A stretch of DNA of 64,000 nucleotides from an uncultured Tolumonas sp. (GTDB lineage: Bacteria; Pseudomonadota; Gammaproteobacteria; Enterobacterales; Aeromonadaceae). Where the stretch lies: NCBI RefSeq assembly GCF_963556105.2, contig NZ_OY829944.1:367001-431000 (forward strand), in the 5' to 3' direction. The notes beneath the pieces are model-generated. The model saw only the letters and a list, made by a program, of their open reading frames with translations, did not search any database and was not told the origin of the DNA. Position 1 is the first letter of the stretch; each line of letters begins with the position of its first letter. The position numbers and the translations under genes are program-made. Of this stretch, positions 12,076 through 21,948 are shown piece by piece.

Positions 12076-12315
12076 ATGCGCTTAGAAATTATTATTGATA
12101 AAAAACACGGTATTGGTTTGGAAACCATAGAAGCCTTGGCAAATGAGTTAAATCGTCAGCTGACGGTTAAATTCAGTGATCTCAGCATTCGAGTGGCAAC
12201 GGGCAGTGCCATGTCGATGTCGATCACCAAAGCCAGTAAAGAAGATAAAGTCATGATCGAAGAACTGGTGCAGGATGTCTGGGAAAACAGCGAAAGCTGG
12301 ATGCCTGAACACTAA
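12076..12315 (+). CDS. dinI: DinI-family SOS modulator
   Basis: 79-residue protein resembling DinI (81 residues in E. coli), which binds the RecA filament and tunes the SOS response. It starts MRLEIIIDKKHGIG, shows the middle helix-strand segment (ALANELNRQL, SIRVATGSA) and ends in the acidic C-terminal helix IEELVQDVWENSESWMPEH typical of the family. The perfect LexA box just upstream agrees with this role. It is monocistronic; the next gene has its own riboswitch leader. Confidence 0.9.
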   Translation: MRLEIIIDKKHGIGLETIEALANELNRQLTVKFSDLSIRVATGSAMSMSITKASKEDKVMIEELVQDVWENSESWMPEH

Positions 12316-12369
12316 ACCGGTTGTGATGGATTGACACTGGTAGCAACCGTCCACCAGAATGGGCTTTAA

Positions 12370-12470
12370 CGTGACCGGGGTGCTGTTTATCAGCTGAGAA
12401 ATACCCGTTGCACCTGATCTGGATCATGCCAGCGTAGGGAGTTCACGACGGCATGGCCGTCCTCCTTTTT
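12370..12470 (+). ncRNA. TPP riboswitch (THI element) with expression hairpin
   Basis: Conserved thi-box segments CAGCTGAGAAATACCC, ACCTGATCTGGAT and GCCAGCGTAGGGA appear in canonical order. P1 is CGTGA (12370-12374) paired with TCACG (12443-12447). Directly after P1 a GACGGC-ATG-GCCGTC hairpin and T5 tract (12447-12470) look like an intrinsic terminator, so control is probably by transcription termination when thiamine pyrophosphate is bound. The thiM start lies 34 bases further on. Confidence 0.95.
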
Positions 12471-12504
12471 GCTGCGCATTTTGTCTGCCATTGTAGGAGG
12501 ACTT

Positions 12505-13308
12505 ATGTCGCAAGCGTTACCCGCTACTATCGTTACCACTCATCTTGAACGTCTCAGTCGTACTTCACCGCTCACTCATGTCATTACCAACGATGTGGTC
12601 ACCGGATTTACTGCGAATATCTTACTGGCATTAGGTGCCGCACCGGCCATGATCACCGCACCGGAAGAAGCGGGCGCTTTTGCCGCCATCGCTTCAGCTT
12701 TGTCGGTAAACGTTGGCACACTGACATCGACTCAGGCCGCCACTATTCGTATTGCTGTTCAGGCAGCCAATCAGGCTAATACACCCTGGGTATTAGATCC
12801 GGTAGCGGTTGGGGTATTATCTTACCGGACGGAGTTGTGTCGTGAGTTACTGAAGCTGCACCCAACGGTTATTCGGGGCAATGCCTCGGAGATCATGGCG
12901 TTAGCCGGTCATGCTACTGCCGGGAAAGGGGTGGATAGTGCAGACCAAAGTGATCAGGCAATTGGTGCGGCCCAAATATTAGCAAATAGCTGTGGCGCCA
13001 TTGTCGCGGTAACCGGAGAGATTGATTACATCACTGATGGGGCGCGGGTCGTGCATGTTAAAGCGGGCGATCCGCTGATGACTCGGGTGACGGGGACCGG
13101 CTGCGCACTGTCCAGTGTCGTTGCAGCTTTTGTGGCAGGTTGTGAAGATAAAGATCGTTTAGATGCCGTGGCCAGCGCTTGTGCGGTCATGGCGATTGCC
13201 GGGCAACGGGCTGCAGCGCAGGCCAAAGGGCCGGGCAGTTTTGTACCTTTATTTTTAGACAAACTTTATCAATTAGATGCCGTGACGTTAGCTGAGGCGT
13301 TGGCATGA
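12505..13308 (+). CDS. thiM: Hydroxyethylthiazole kinase
   Basis: Phosphorylates 4-methyl-5-(2-hydroxyethyl)thiazole in thiamine salvage. The ATG at 12505 is chosen because AGGAGG ends four bases before it; it gives 267 residues (E. coli ThiM 262). Family marks are [28 protein letters not shown], seen in pieces near residues 20-47, the substrate region [19 protein letters not shown], and the ribokinase-like anion hole and catalytic cysteine region [12 protein letters not shown]. Under TPP riboswitch control and overlapping thiE by four bases. Confidence 0.96.
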   Translation: MSQALPATIVTTHLERLSRTSPLTHVITNDVVTGFTANILLALGAAPAMITAPEEAGAFAAIASALSVNVGTLTSTQAATIRIAVQAANQANTPWVLDPVAVGVLSYRTELCRELLKLHPTVIRGNASEIMALAGHATAGKGVDSADQSDQAIGAAQILANSCGAIVAVTGEIDYITDGARVVHVKAGDPLMTRVTGTGCALSSVVAAFVAGCEDKDRLDAVASACAVMAIAGQRAAAQAKGPGSFVPLFLDKLYQLDAVTLAEALA

Positions 13309-13946
13309 AGCTCGATCTATCACTGTATCTGGTGTTAGACCCCGAGATGTGCGGCGGTTTTGACGCGGCACTTAAACTCACGCAGCAGGTACTGGATGCC
13401 GGTGTGACAGTATTACAGCTGCGGGCGCCACAGTGGAAAAAGCGCGACTGGTTGCGCTTATCACAACAGATCTTGCCGATGAGCCGTGAGGCTAACGTGC
13501 CTTTCCTGATCAATGATCATATTGATATTGCACTGGCTTGTGATGCGGATGGGGTGCATTTAGGGCAGGGCGATCTACCACTGGTGGTTGCCCGTCAATT
13601 GTTAGGGCCAGATAAAATTCTGGGGCTGTCTATTTCGCAAGCCGCTCACCTGTACAATGACGATTGTGTATTGGCGGATTATTTTGGCATAGGGCCAGTT
13701 TTCCCTACCGGTACGAAACAAGATGCTGATCCGGCTATCGGATTAGACTCATTGCGTAACTGGATGACCAAGATTGACAAACCGGTGGTGGCAATTGGCG
13801 GTATTGATGCGGTCAATACGAGTGATATTTTTCAGGCGGGTGCAGATGGTATTGCAGTTGTTTCGGCTATTTGTGCTGCGCTTGATCCGGCGGCATCGAC
13901 GCGCGAGTTAGGGCAGATCATTCACCAAGCCCGTAACTTGCTGTGA
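13305..13946 (+). CDS. thiE: Thiamine-phosphate synthase
   Basis: Joins hydroxymethylpyrimidine diphosphate and thiazole phosphate to make thiamine phosphate. 213 residues, TIM-barrel. Motifs seen are [42 protein letters not shown] (in parts), the phosphate-binding [17 protein letters not shown], and [10 protein letters not shown]. Start ATG overlaps the thiM stop (ATGA), so translation is coupled. No thiD is adjacent, so the pair serves thiazole salvage. Confidence 0.96.
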   Translation: MKLDLSLYLVLDPEMCGGFDAALKLTQQVLDAGVTVLQLRAPQWKKRDWLRLSQQILPMSREANVPFLINDHIDIALACDADGVHLGQGDLPLVVARQLLGPDKILGLSISQAAHLYNDDCVLADYFGIGPVFPTGTKQDADPAIGLDSLRNWMTKIDKPVVAIGGIDAVNTSDIFQAGADGIAVVSAICAALDPAASTRELGQIIHQARNLL

Positions 13947-14080
13947 TCTGCGCGAGCTATTTTATCTGTCTTTGTGGGTAAAAAATGAATGATGTGATGC
14001 TAGCAAACCAGCGTTTGCATATTGAATAACCACTGTCTGGTGTCAATTTAACCAGTCAGACTGACAAGTGGCATCTTTGA

Positions 14081-14109
14081 TTTCAATTCCCTGCATTTAG
14101 TGGCATAAT
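14081..14109 (+). promoter_or_regulatory. Weak candidate promoter for the second tRNA-Pro
   Basis: TTTCAA and CATAAT with a 17-bp spacer, nine bases before the mature tRNA 5' end. The -35 match is poor. Confidence 0.3.
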
Positions 14110-14118
14110 TTGAATATA

Positions 14119-14195
<77 letters not shown>

Positions 14196-14201
14196 CATTA
14201 G

Positions 14202-14227
14202 AAAAACCCGCTTCGGCGGGTTTTTTG
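14202..14227 (+). terminator. Intrinsic terminator after tRNA-Pro copy 2
   Basis: CCCGC-TTCG-GCGGG stem-loop plus T6; the same terminator as at 11092-11116 but one base pair shorter. Confidence 0.88.
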
Positions 14228-14334
14228 TTTTTGGCGTTCAGCATCTTCTTCCTTTCTTCATTTTCCGCGCTGTCTATTTCTGTTATCTGTCAGATAATAA
14301 AGCGCATGTTAGAACTCAAAAATTGAGAAAACGC

Positions 14335-14718
14335 ATGAATCATCGTTGGATGCTGTTATGGAGCTCTGCGCTGGGCGCCAGTGGCGTTGCCGCCGGTGCC
14401 TTTGGCGCGCACGGTCTGAAAAATCAATTACCAGCTGCCGGCTTAGAGGTGTGGGAAGTCGCTGTGCGTTACCAGCTACTACATGCCGTCGTGGTATTGA
14501 TTTTGTTCGTGTTAGTGCAACAGTGGCCCAGCCGATTTGTGCCACGTGCTGCACAACTGTTGCTGGCGGGGACGTTATGTTTTAGCGGCAGCCTGTATCT
14601 GCTGGCTCTCACTGGAATGAAATGGTTGGGGCCGATCACGCCGCTGGGTGGCGTATTTCTGATCGCAGGCTGGCTGACCCTGTTTTATGCCGCGAGCAAA
14701 ATCAAATCCACGAATTGA
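14335..14718 (+). CDS. ygdD: YgdD/DUF423 small inner-membrane protein
   Basis: 127 residues from ATG 14335; the longer frame upstream runs back through the tRNA and is not coding. Four hydrophobic segments are visible. The N-terminus has the family's GASGVAAGAFGAHGLKN, and YQLLHAVVVLILFVLV, LAGTLCFSGSLYLLALTG and the glycine-rich PLGGVFLIAGWLTL follow. Function of this conserved family is unknown. It stands alone, downstream of tRNA-Pro. Confidence 0.88.
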   Translation: MNHRWMLLWSSALGASGVAAGAFGAHGLKNQLPAAGLEVWEVAVRYQLLHAVVVLILFVLVQQWPSRFVPRAAQLLLAGTLCFSGSLYLLALTGMKWLGPITPLGGVFLIAGWLTLFYAASKIKSTN

Positions 14719-14813
14719 GCGTGTTTCGTCGCTGAACAGCGCATTGCTTAGCGCTGGTTAAACTATACTTCAAGTATTGATGGATAGTGACAACGACAGC
14801 AATGGAGGGACGC

Positions 14814-15023
14814 ATGAAATCGCTACAATTGCACCATTACAACAAAGCGTTACAAGCGGCGACCGAGTTTTTTGAAGGCGATCAGGAAACCGCCGAACTC
14901 TGGCTGAAAGAGCCGGCCAAATCGCTCGGCGGTAAATGTCCTGCTGAACTGTTGTCGACTGATGAAGGCTTACATACCGTACTCGATGTGATCAGTCGGT
15001 TAGAGGACAGTGCATTCCAATAA
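14814..15023 (+). CDS. DUF2384 (Xre/MbcA/ParS toxin-binding domain) protein, orphan
   Basis: 69 residues from ATG 14814, with GGAGGG four bases upstream (an in-frame ACG/ATG region before it has no ribosome site). The sequence has the pattern of the antitoxin toxin-binding domain: an N-terminal helix, then LWLKEPAKSLGGKCPAELLSTDEG (in parts) and TVLDVISRLEDS. It lacks the N-terminal DNA-binding helix-turn-helix of full ParS/Xre antitoxins. No RES-domain toxin is adjacent on either strand; a terminator follows. It may be a solitary domain with a host role or a relic of a toxin-antitoxin pair. Confidence 0.7.
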   Translation: MKSLQLHHYNKALQAATEFFEGDQETAELWLKEPAKSLGGKCPAELLSTDEGLHTVLDVISRLEDSAFQ

Positions 15024-15056
15024 CCTCAGAGACAGTTTTTCTGCTCTGAGCATTCG

Positions 15057-15093
15057 AAAGCGCCGTAGAAAGTTAGCAACCTACGGCGCTTTT
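15057..15093. terminator. Bidirectional terminator
   Basis: AAAGCGCCGTAG and CTACGGCGCTTT form a 12-bp perfect stem with a 12-base loop, between the convergent DUF2384 gene and yjdF-like gene. Confidence 0.9.
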
Positions 15094-15688
15094 ATATTTC
15101 CAGTTGTAGCTGCTTATCGTGATAACGACTTAATAATAACAGGCTGATCATCGCGCCAAGCAGGGCATAAAACATGTCGGATTGCGTATCCCAGATATAA
15201 CCTTGTGTCCCTAAAAAAGCTTCTGCACTTTCGCCGGAAGCCAGAGCGACCGCCCATTCCAGTAACTCATACAAGGCACTGAATGCCAGACAAAAACAGA
15301 CGCAGAAAAAATGCTGCCAAGCCCGGCCGCGAATAATTTGTTTTCGGATCACCAGTTCCCGCGCAATCAGCACCGGAACAAAACCTTGTGCCAGATGTCC
15401 GAGCTTGTCGTAGTTATTGCGGGTGGCGCCAAACCACTCTTTAAACCAGTCAAATAACGGCACTTCGGCATAGGTGTAGTGACCGCCAATCATCAGAATA
15501 ATGCTGTGCAGCAAAATTAAGTTATAAACCAGCGTCGTCAGCGGAAAGGTGCGATAGGTTTTAGCCAGCACGATAAAGCCGAACAGTGCCGGAAACACCT
15601 CCAGTAGCCAGGTAAACAGATCGTGCGGTTTAATCAGCGACCAAACTAATGCGCTGAAGAAAATGAGCAGCCACAAAGTTCGCTTCAT
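15092..15688 (-). CDS. yjdF: YjdF/DUF2238 inner-membrane protein
   Basis: 198 residues from ATG 15688, close to E. coli YjdF (209). An upstream in-frame ATG at 15772 would add 28 charged residues; neither has a strong ribosome site, and the shorter start begins directly at the first membrane helix (MKRTLWLLIFFSALVWSLIK). Six hydrophobic helices are visible. Family motifs are GGHYTYAEVPLFDW, RNNYDKLGHLAQGF, SALYELLEW and GYIWDTQSDMFYALLGA. Acidic and histidine residues inside helices are conserved in the family. Function unknown. Confidence 0.85.
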   Translation of the reverse strand: MKRTLWLLIFFSALVWSLIKPHDLFTWLLEVFPALFGFIVLAKTYRTFPLTTLVYNLILLHSIILMIGGHYTYAEVPLFDWFKEWFGATRNNYDKLGHLAQGFVPVLIARELVIRKQIIRGRAWQHFFCVCFCLAFSALYELLEWAVALASGESAEAFLGTQGYIWDTQSDMFYALLGAMISLLLLSRYHDKQLQLEI

Positions 15689-15842
15689 ATTATTTCTTTT
15701 CAGCCAGCGGATATTTTTCAGTGTAGTCAGGAATTGTTCGAGCAATAAAACAATGCGCGATAGTTGATGCATTACCGCGTTTTTTCAGCAAGGATAGATC
15801 CGTCACGAATGTGTTTTCTTATTAGTCTTGCAGGAGTCAGCC

Positions 15843-16301
15843 ATGGGTGCCATTGGTAATTTGATCTGGTTTGTCTGCGGTGGCGTGTTTATGGGGCTGG
15901 GCTGGTGGCTGGCAGGGTTGTTAGCGCTGGTCACTATTGTGGGTATTCCTTGGGCGAAAGCCTGTTTTGTGATCGGCCAATTTGCGTTTTTCCCGTTTGG
16001 TAAAGAAGCAGTGAATCGCAAAGATTTATATCAGCAGGACGATATCGGCACGGGCAGTTTAGGGCTGCTTGGCAATATCGTGTGGTTTATCTTTGCCGGA
16101 ATTTGGCTGGCCATCGGGCACATCTTTTCTGCGGTCGCCTGTTTCGTCACCATCATTGGTATTCCGTTTGCGCTACAACATCTGAAGCTGGCCGGAATAG
16201 CGCTGGCACCGATTGGTATGACGATTGTGCCCAAGGAAATTGCAGCCGCCGTGCGCAGTGAAACGGCGAAAGAAGAGTTATATCGGCAGCGTAGACGCTA
16301 A
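15843..16301 (+). CDS. yccF: YccF family inner-membrane protein
   Basis: 152 residues (E. coli YccF 148) from ATG 15843, with CAGGAG six bases upstream. It carries two copies of the YccF domain, each with a pair of hydrophobic helices: IGNLIWFVCGGVFMGLGWWL with TIVGIPWAKACF, then LGNIVWFIFAGIWLAIGH with TIIGIPFALQHLKL. Internal duplication is evident by eye. No function is established. It is convergent with the LysR gene. Confidence 0.9.
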   Translation: MGAIGNLIWFVCGGVFMGLGWWLAGLLALVTIVGIPWAKACFVIGQFAFFPFGKEAVNRKDLYQQDDIGTGSLGLLGNIVWFIFAGIWLAIGHIFSAVACFVTIIGIPFALQHLKLAGIALAPIGMTIVPKEIAAAVRSETAKEELYRQRRR

Positions 16302-16311
16302 GCGCTGCCGG

Positions 16312-17184
16312 TTATTTGCCTAATTGCGCCACCAGAAAATCAACCAATAACCGGACTTTGGGTGAGAGATGCCGATTTTGCGGATATACCACCCAAACCC
16401 CGTCATCGGGCAGGCGGTGGCTTTCCAGTAAGCTGACCAACGAGCCCTGTGCGAGTGCTGCTTGCACGTAATAATCCGGTAGCTGGACAATACCGAGACC
16501 TTTTAACGCCGCATCTTTTAATGCCAACCCGGAATTGCAACTCCACGCTGACCCCACCCGCCAGTTGCGTAATTTACCGTTTTCCAGAAAACGCCAGTGA
16601 TCGAGGCTGCCTCCCAAACAACGATGATTGGCTAAATCGGCGAGGGTTTGCGGTGTACCGTGCGTGGCCAGATACGCAGGCGATGCACATAAATATTGTG
16701 TGCGACGCGCCAGTTTGCGACACATCAGACTCGATGAATCGAGCGTACCAAGCCGGATCGCCAGATCATAACCTTCCTTTACCAGATCCACTGTTTCATT
16801 GGTGAGTTTCAATTCCAGATCGAGTTGCGGGTATTGCAGCAGGAAATCATTGACCAAGGGAGCGAGGAAATATTCCCCGTAATAGACCGGAGCCGTAATG
16901 CGCAGTTTGCCGGTCGGTTTCCCTTCCATTTCCATCACAGCCCGTTCGGCTGCTTGCATATCGTCGAGTATTTTACGCGCATGCTGGTAATAGACTTCGC
17001 CGACTTCGGTCAGGCGTAGTTTGCGGGTCGTGCGATAGAGCAATTTTGCACCGAGACGATCTTCTAGCTGATTCACTTGGCGGCTGATATGTGCCACCGA
17101 GACTTCCAGTCGCTTCGCTGCGGCCGTAAAACTTTCGGTTTCGACGACGCAGACAAACTCATTGATGCCATCCCAGATTGTCAT
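16312..17184 (-). CDS. LysR-family transcriptional regulator
   Basis: 290 residues. N-terminal winged helix-turn-helix (SFTAAAKRLEVSVAHISRQVNQLEDRLG, residues about 19-46, read in parts) of the PecT/DsdC-like subgroup. The substrate-binding domain starts near KPTGKLRITAPVYYGEYFLAPL. It is divergent from frmA across about 235 bp, so it may regulate frmA or itself, but LysR members of this subgroup are too similar to name. The shared intergenic region also contains the structured repeat at 17274-17374. Confidence 0.9.
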   Translation of the reverse strand: MTIWDGINEFVCVVETESFTAAAKRLEVSVAHISRQVNQLEDRLGAKLLYRTTRKLRLTEVGEVYYQHARKILDDMQAAERAVMEMEGKPTGKLRITAPVYYGEYFLAPLVNDFLLQYPQLDLELKLTNETVDLVKEGYDLAIRLGTLDSSSLMCRKLARRTQYLCASPAYLATHGTPQTLADLANHRCLGGSLDHWRFLENGKLRNWRVGSAWSCNSGLALKDAALKGLGIVQLPDYYVQAALAQGSLVSLLESHRLPDDGVWVVYPQNRHLSPKVRLLVDFLVAQLGK

Positions 17185-17273
17185 TATTACTCTATGGTAA
17201 AAATTATTTGCCGTATGCGCTAATTATCAACTGAATTGAGGTGAATACAATGGCTATCACTGACTTTTAGCGA

Positions 17274-17374
17274 GACGGGAAAGAACAGCTAAGTCGACTG
17301 TACGCGGCATGGACGCCGTGTCCAAGCGTACAAGGAAGTATTTACCGCGTGTCGGTGTGCTGTTTTTTCTCGTC
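17274..17374 (+). repeat. Structured intergenic repeat, copy 2 (two ANGGAN hairpins inside an outer stem)
   Basis: Outer arms GACGGGAAAGAACAGC (17274-17289) and GCTGTTTTTTCTCGTC (17359-17374) pair over 16 positions with two G-U pairs. Inside are hairpin A (17302-17321; 7 pairs, loop ATGGAC), hairpin B (17328-17341; TAC/GTA, loop AAGGAA) and the tail TTTACCGCGTGT (17341-17352), identical to copy 1. Hairpin B contains ACAAGGAAGT, an exact match to the RsmA/CsrA optimum (A/U)CANGGANG(U/A). It lies about 45 bp before the frmA start on the same strand and could be in its leader or be a separate RNA. Confidence 0.65.
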
Positions 17375-17379
17375 GTTGA

Positions 17380-18543
<1,164 letters not shown>

Positions 18544-18552
18544 GGTGTTGCC

Positions 18553-19392
18553 ATGAGTACGCTGACCGTCGTACAGGAGCAAAAGTGTTTTGGCGGGCGA
18601 CAAGTCTGCTATCAACATGCCTCCGCTGTGCTGAATTGTGAGATGCAGTTTTCGGTGTTTTTGCCGCCACAAGCGGCAACCCAAAACGTGCCTGCGTTGT
18701 ATTGGCTATCGGGTCTAACCTGTAGCGATGAGAACTTTTCCACCAAAGCCGGAGCGCAGCGTGTTGCCGCAGAGTTAGGTATCGCGCTGATCATCCCCGA
18801 CACCAGCCCGCGTGGGGAAGGTGTGCCGGATGATGCGGCTTATGATCTCGGCCTTGGCGCCGGGTTTTATGTGAATGCCACGCAAGCGCCGTGGTCAGCG
18901 CATTATCAGATGTATGATTATGTGCTGCAGGAGTTGCCTGCGCTGGTGGAAGCGGAATTGCCATTATCGGAGAAACGCGCGATCAGCGGGCATTCGATGG
19001 GTGGACATGGGGCGCTGGTGCTGGCGTTGCGTAACCCGCAGCGCTTTGTTTCCGTCTCCGCATTTGCGCCGATTGCCAATCCGGTTAACTGCGCATGGGG
19101 GCAAAAAGCGTTTACGGCTTATTTGGGGGAAGATCAAAGCGCGTGGGCCGACTACGATGCCAGCATGTTACTCGCACAATATCGCGGTGATTTACCTCTG
19201 CTGGTTGATCAGGGTGATGCGGATAACTTCCTAACCGAACAGTTAAAACCGCAAACACTTTACATTGCCGGTATGCAGGCGAAAGCCAATCTGATGTTAC
19301 GCATGCAACCAGGTTATGACCACAGTTACTATTTCATCGCCAGTTTTATCGAAGAGCATCTGCGTTTCCATGCGCAATATTTGCTGGAATAA
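18553..19392 (+). CDS. fghA: S-formylglutathione hydrolase
   Basis: Hydrolyses S-formylglutathione to formate and glutathione, the second step after FrmA. 279 residues, alpha/beta-hydrolase of the esterase D family. Marks are the oxyanion region [14 protein letters not shown], the nucleophile serine in [11 protein letters not shown] (about residue 147), the acid in [11 protein letters not shown] and the catalytic histidine in PGYDHSYYF. It lies nine bases downstream of frmA, and a terminator follows. The E. coli equivalents are FrmB and YeiG; the symbol is generic. Confidence 0.95.
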   Translation: MSTLTVVQEQKCFGGRQVCYQHASAVLNCEMQFSVFLPPQAATQNVPALYWLSGLTCSDENFSTKAGAQRVAAELGIALIIPDTSPRGEGVPDDAAYDLGLGAGFYVNATQAPWSAHYQMYDYVLQELPALVEAELPLSEKRAISGHSMGGHGALVLALRNPQRFVSVSAFAPIANPVNCAWGQKAFTAYLGEDQSAWADYDASMLLAQYRGDLPLLVDQGDADNFLTEQLKPQTLYIAGMQAKANLMLRMQPGYDHSYYFIASFIEEHLRFHAQYLLE

Positions 19393-19403
19393 CGACATAA
19401 AAA

Positions 19404-19430
19404 ACGGCGGGGGAGTCACCCGCCGTGTTA
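19404..19430. terminator. Terminator between fghA and the DUF1857 gene
   Basis: ACGGCGGG and CCCGCCGT form a stem with a GGAGTCA-type loop, with A6 upstream and GTTATT downstream; serves both convergent genes. Confidence 0.75.
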
Positions 19431-19937
19431 TTGCACATCCAGATTGCCACTTTCGGCTAACAGCCGGATCCGCATAATTAAGTCATCATCACTGAACCGA
19501 TACGCTTCTTTAATGGCGTAACCCAGTGGGCTGTCAGCATGATGATCTACCGAGTGCGCGTGATAGATAAAACGCACAAATAAAGCGTCCGGGTTTGGTT
19601 CTTCGATTTTCATCCGCAAGATAAACTCAGCGCCCGTCGTGGCATCATAGCTTTGGTACTCCACCTGTTCGTTGGCGGTAAAATGCACTTCATCGCGGAT
19701 CTGATAACTGCCGTAATTCAGGCAACGCTGCATGCCTTGTTCGATATCGCCTTGAATTTCACTGGTATCTAACCAAGGAATAAATCCTTCCGGCTCGGTG
19801 GCGCGCAAGATCAGCCCTTGCCAAAGCTGGCTGCGGGTCAATGATGTCACGCGGGTGTCGGTGGCATCGTTGATCTGCACCAGATGTTCAAACGTGAGCG
19901 GGTTACCCAGCGGACGTTGTGTTGTCATAGTGGTCAT
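19428..19937 (-). CDS. DUF1857 (AtaL-like, SRPBCC fold) protein
   Basis: 169 residues. The sequence follows the DUF1857 family: FEHLVQINDATD, LTRSQLWQGLILRATEPEGFIPWLD in parts, and the C-terminal helix GYAIKEAYRFSDDDLIMRIRLLAE. This family has a START-like ligand-binding barrel. Function is unknown. It is downstream of the dioxygenase gene on the same strand (57-bp gap) and may be co-transcribed with it. Confidence 0.8.
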   Translation of the reverse strand: MTTMTTQRPLGNPLTFEHLVQINDATDTRVTSLTRSQLWQGLILRATEPEGFIPWLDTSEIQGDIEQGMQRCLNYGSYQIRDEVHFTANEQVEYQSYDATTGAEFILRMKIEEPNPDALFVRFIYHAHSVDHHADSPLGYAIKEAYRFSDDDLIMRIRLLAESGNLDVQ

Positions 19938-19994
19938 ACGATCTCCTTGGCCGGGTTGTCCGGCACAGCGTTTTTGCCTGTTCGTTATTCTTTT

Positions 19995-20804
19995 CTACGC
20001 GAGTAACTGCGTTCCAGATCCAAAAGCGAATAGATCCATTGCCAGCGTACCCAGCGCGACATCTTTATGCAGTCGCAACACCGCTTTGTTATCCGCGGCG
20101 CCTAACGCCACAAACAACGGTAGCAAATGCTCGTCAGTCGGATGTGCGCGACGGGCATGTGGTGCCAACTTGCGATAATCATTGATGGCTTCCACATCAT
20201 GTTTTTCAATCTTGTCGATCATCCAGTCACGGAACTGATCTACATACGGATCACCGGCCTCCGGTGATTCCTCCGGCTGATCCCAATACAGTTCACCCAG
20301 ATTATGCGTGAAGCTACCGGACGCCAAAATCAGCACACCTTCCGCACTCAGACTTTGTAAAAACTGCCCCAGTGCAAATTGCAGTTTTGGTGGCACCGAC
20401 GGGTTTAACGACAACTGCACCACCGGAATATCCGCCTGCGGATAGAGATAACGCAGTGGCACCCACGCGCCATGATCCAGCCCGCGTTGTTCGTCCAGCT
20501 TGGCGTCCAAACCGATATTTTTCAGCATGGCTTGCACTTGTGCCGCCAACTCTGGTGAGCCGGGAGCCGGATATTGCAGGCTATACAGAGCGCGCGGGAA
20601 ACCACCAAAATCATGGATTGTCTCTGGTGTTTTGCTGCTGCTCAGTGTGGGCTGATGGGTCAGCCAATGTGCTGAGATCACTAAGATAGCTTTGGGTCTC
20701 GGCAACCGTTCACCGACTTTCGTCAGAACTGGGCCGGTGGTGCCGGGTTCCAGCGCCAGCATCGGGGAACCGTGCGAAACAAAGAGGGTTGGTAAGCGAG
20801 TCAT
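19995..20804 (-). CDS. ygiD: DODA-type extradiol aromatic ring-cleaving dioxygenase (YgiD-like)
   Basis: 269 residues (E. coli YgiD 262-271). Zinc-dependent LigB-fold enzyme; YgiD opens 4,5-DOPA. The metal and catalytic histidines are visible in LFVSHGSPML, VISAHWLTH, RGLDHGAWVPLRYLYP and LASGSFTHNLGEL. It is divergent from a LysR gene (139-bp gap), a common arrangement for this enzyme, suggesting regulation by that LysR. The natural substrate in this organism cannot be read from sequence. Confidence 0.92.
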   Translation of the reverse strand: MTRLPTLFVSHGSPMLALEPGTTGPVLTKVGERLPRPKAILVISAHWLTHQPTLSSSKTPETIHDFGGFPRALYSLQYPAPGSPELAAQVQAMLKNIGLDAKLDEQRGLDHGAWVPLRYLYPQADIPVVQLSLNPSVPPKLQFALGQFLQSLSAEGVLILASGSFTHNLGELYWDQPEESPEAGDPYVDQFRDWMIDKIEKHDVEAINDYRKLAPHARRAHPTDEHLLPLFVALGAADNKAVLRLHKDVALGTLAMDLFAFGSGTQLLA

Positions 20805-20943
20805 AAGTTGCTCCTCAGAAAATATTGGGCGTTAGCGAAGTCGGTTTCAAACTTTTTGCTTCAAGCTATGTAAACAGCATATTGCTTTCATAATTTGTAA
20901 AGAAGATGCTATTCATCAAACTATCTTTGCAGGAATTGCAAAC

Positions 20944-21867
20944 ATGGATCGTCTGAAAGCAATTGAGTGTCTGGTCAGTGCCGTTGAGTGCGGCACCTTG
21001 TCGAAAGCGGCGGAAAAACTGCAAATATCGGTGGCGGCGGTTTCCCGTGGCGTATCGGAATTGGAATCTCATCTTGGTATTCGGTTATTGCAGCGCACTT
21101 CGCGCCGTTTAGTGCTGACGGAAGGGGGCAACCATTTTTATCAGCGCGGTAAACAGCTGTTGCTCGATTTGGAAGAAGCGGAAGCCGAAGCAAGCCAAAC
21201 CACCGCGCAACCCACGGGTACATTGAAGGTGAATGTCCCGGTGACCTTTGGCATTCAGCATCTGGCTCCGCTGTGGCCGGACTTTTTGCAGCGTTATCCG
21301 GAACTCCGGCTTGAGCTTTCACTTTCCGATCAAAAAGTGGATGTGTTGGAAGCGGGTTATGATCTGGTGGTGCGAATTGCCGCTTTGCCCGATTCTTCGC
21401 TCATTGCTAGGCGTCTTGCCACCACACATTCGTTGTTGTGCGCGGCACCTTCTTATCTCGCACTTGTTGGTTTACCCAATCACCCTGACGAGCTCAGTCA
21501 GATGCAGGCGATTGGTTACAGTTATGCCCGCCAGCGCGATGAGTGGAATTTTCAGCATATTCATAGTGGTCAAACGGCTCGTGTCACGGTTCCTACACAC
21601 ATGCAGGTTAATAATGGCGACACCATTCGTCTGGCGGCATTAAGCGGCATGGGGGTGATCCTGCAACCCAGTTTTCTGGTCGGCGATGATTTAAAAGCAG
21701 GCCGGCTGGTGCAGTTGTTACCCGAGTGGCAAGGGCCCACTTATGGCGTCTATGCTTTATATCCCAGTCGGAAACATCTTTCCGCGAAAGTGAGAGTGCT
21801 GGTCGATTACCTGCAACAGGCATTTGGTGCGGCGGCAGAACAAGACCCTTGGTGCTCACTTGCATAA
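20944..21867 (+). CDS. LysR-family transcriptional regulator, divergent from ygiD
   Basis: 307 residues. N-terminal helix-turn-helix MDRLKAIECLVSAVECG through SKAAEKLQISVAAVSRGV and SELESHLGIRLLQRTSRR; then the two-lobed effector domain beginning at TGTLKVNVPVTFGIQHLAPLW. Same subgroup as the LysR at 16312-17184. Divergent position next to ygiD supports a role in controlling that gene and itself. Confidence 0.92.
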   Translation: MDRLKAIECLVSAVECGTLSKAAEKLQISVAAVSRGVSELESHLGIRLLQRTSRRLVLTEGGNHFYQRGKQLLLDLEEAEAEASQTTAQPTGTLKVNVPVTFGIQHLAPLWPDFLQRYPELRLELSLSDQKVDVLEAGYDLVVRIAALPDSSLIARRLATTHSLLCAAPSYLALVGLPNHPDELSQMQAIGYSYARQRDEWNFQHIHSGQTARVTVPTHMQVNNGDTIRLAALSGMGVILQPSFLVGDDLKAGRLVQLLPEWQGPTYGVYALYPSRKHLSAKVRVLVDYLQQAFGAAAEQDPWCSLA

Positions 21868-21948
21868 TGTGGGTGATAACGATAGAGTAACTTTCATTAT
21901 GCAAGTTACCATGTAACTCAAGGCTATGTGAATCAGAGCTAGAGGAAT

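Noticed and set aside
14814-15688. A toxin-antitoxin pair made of the DUF2384 gene and the next gene
   Set aside because: The next gene is a YjdF-type membrane protein on the opposite strand, not a RES toxin.
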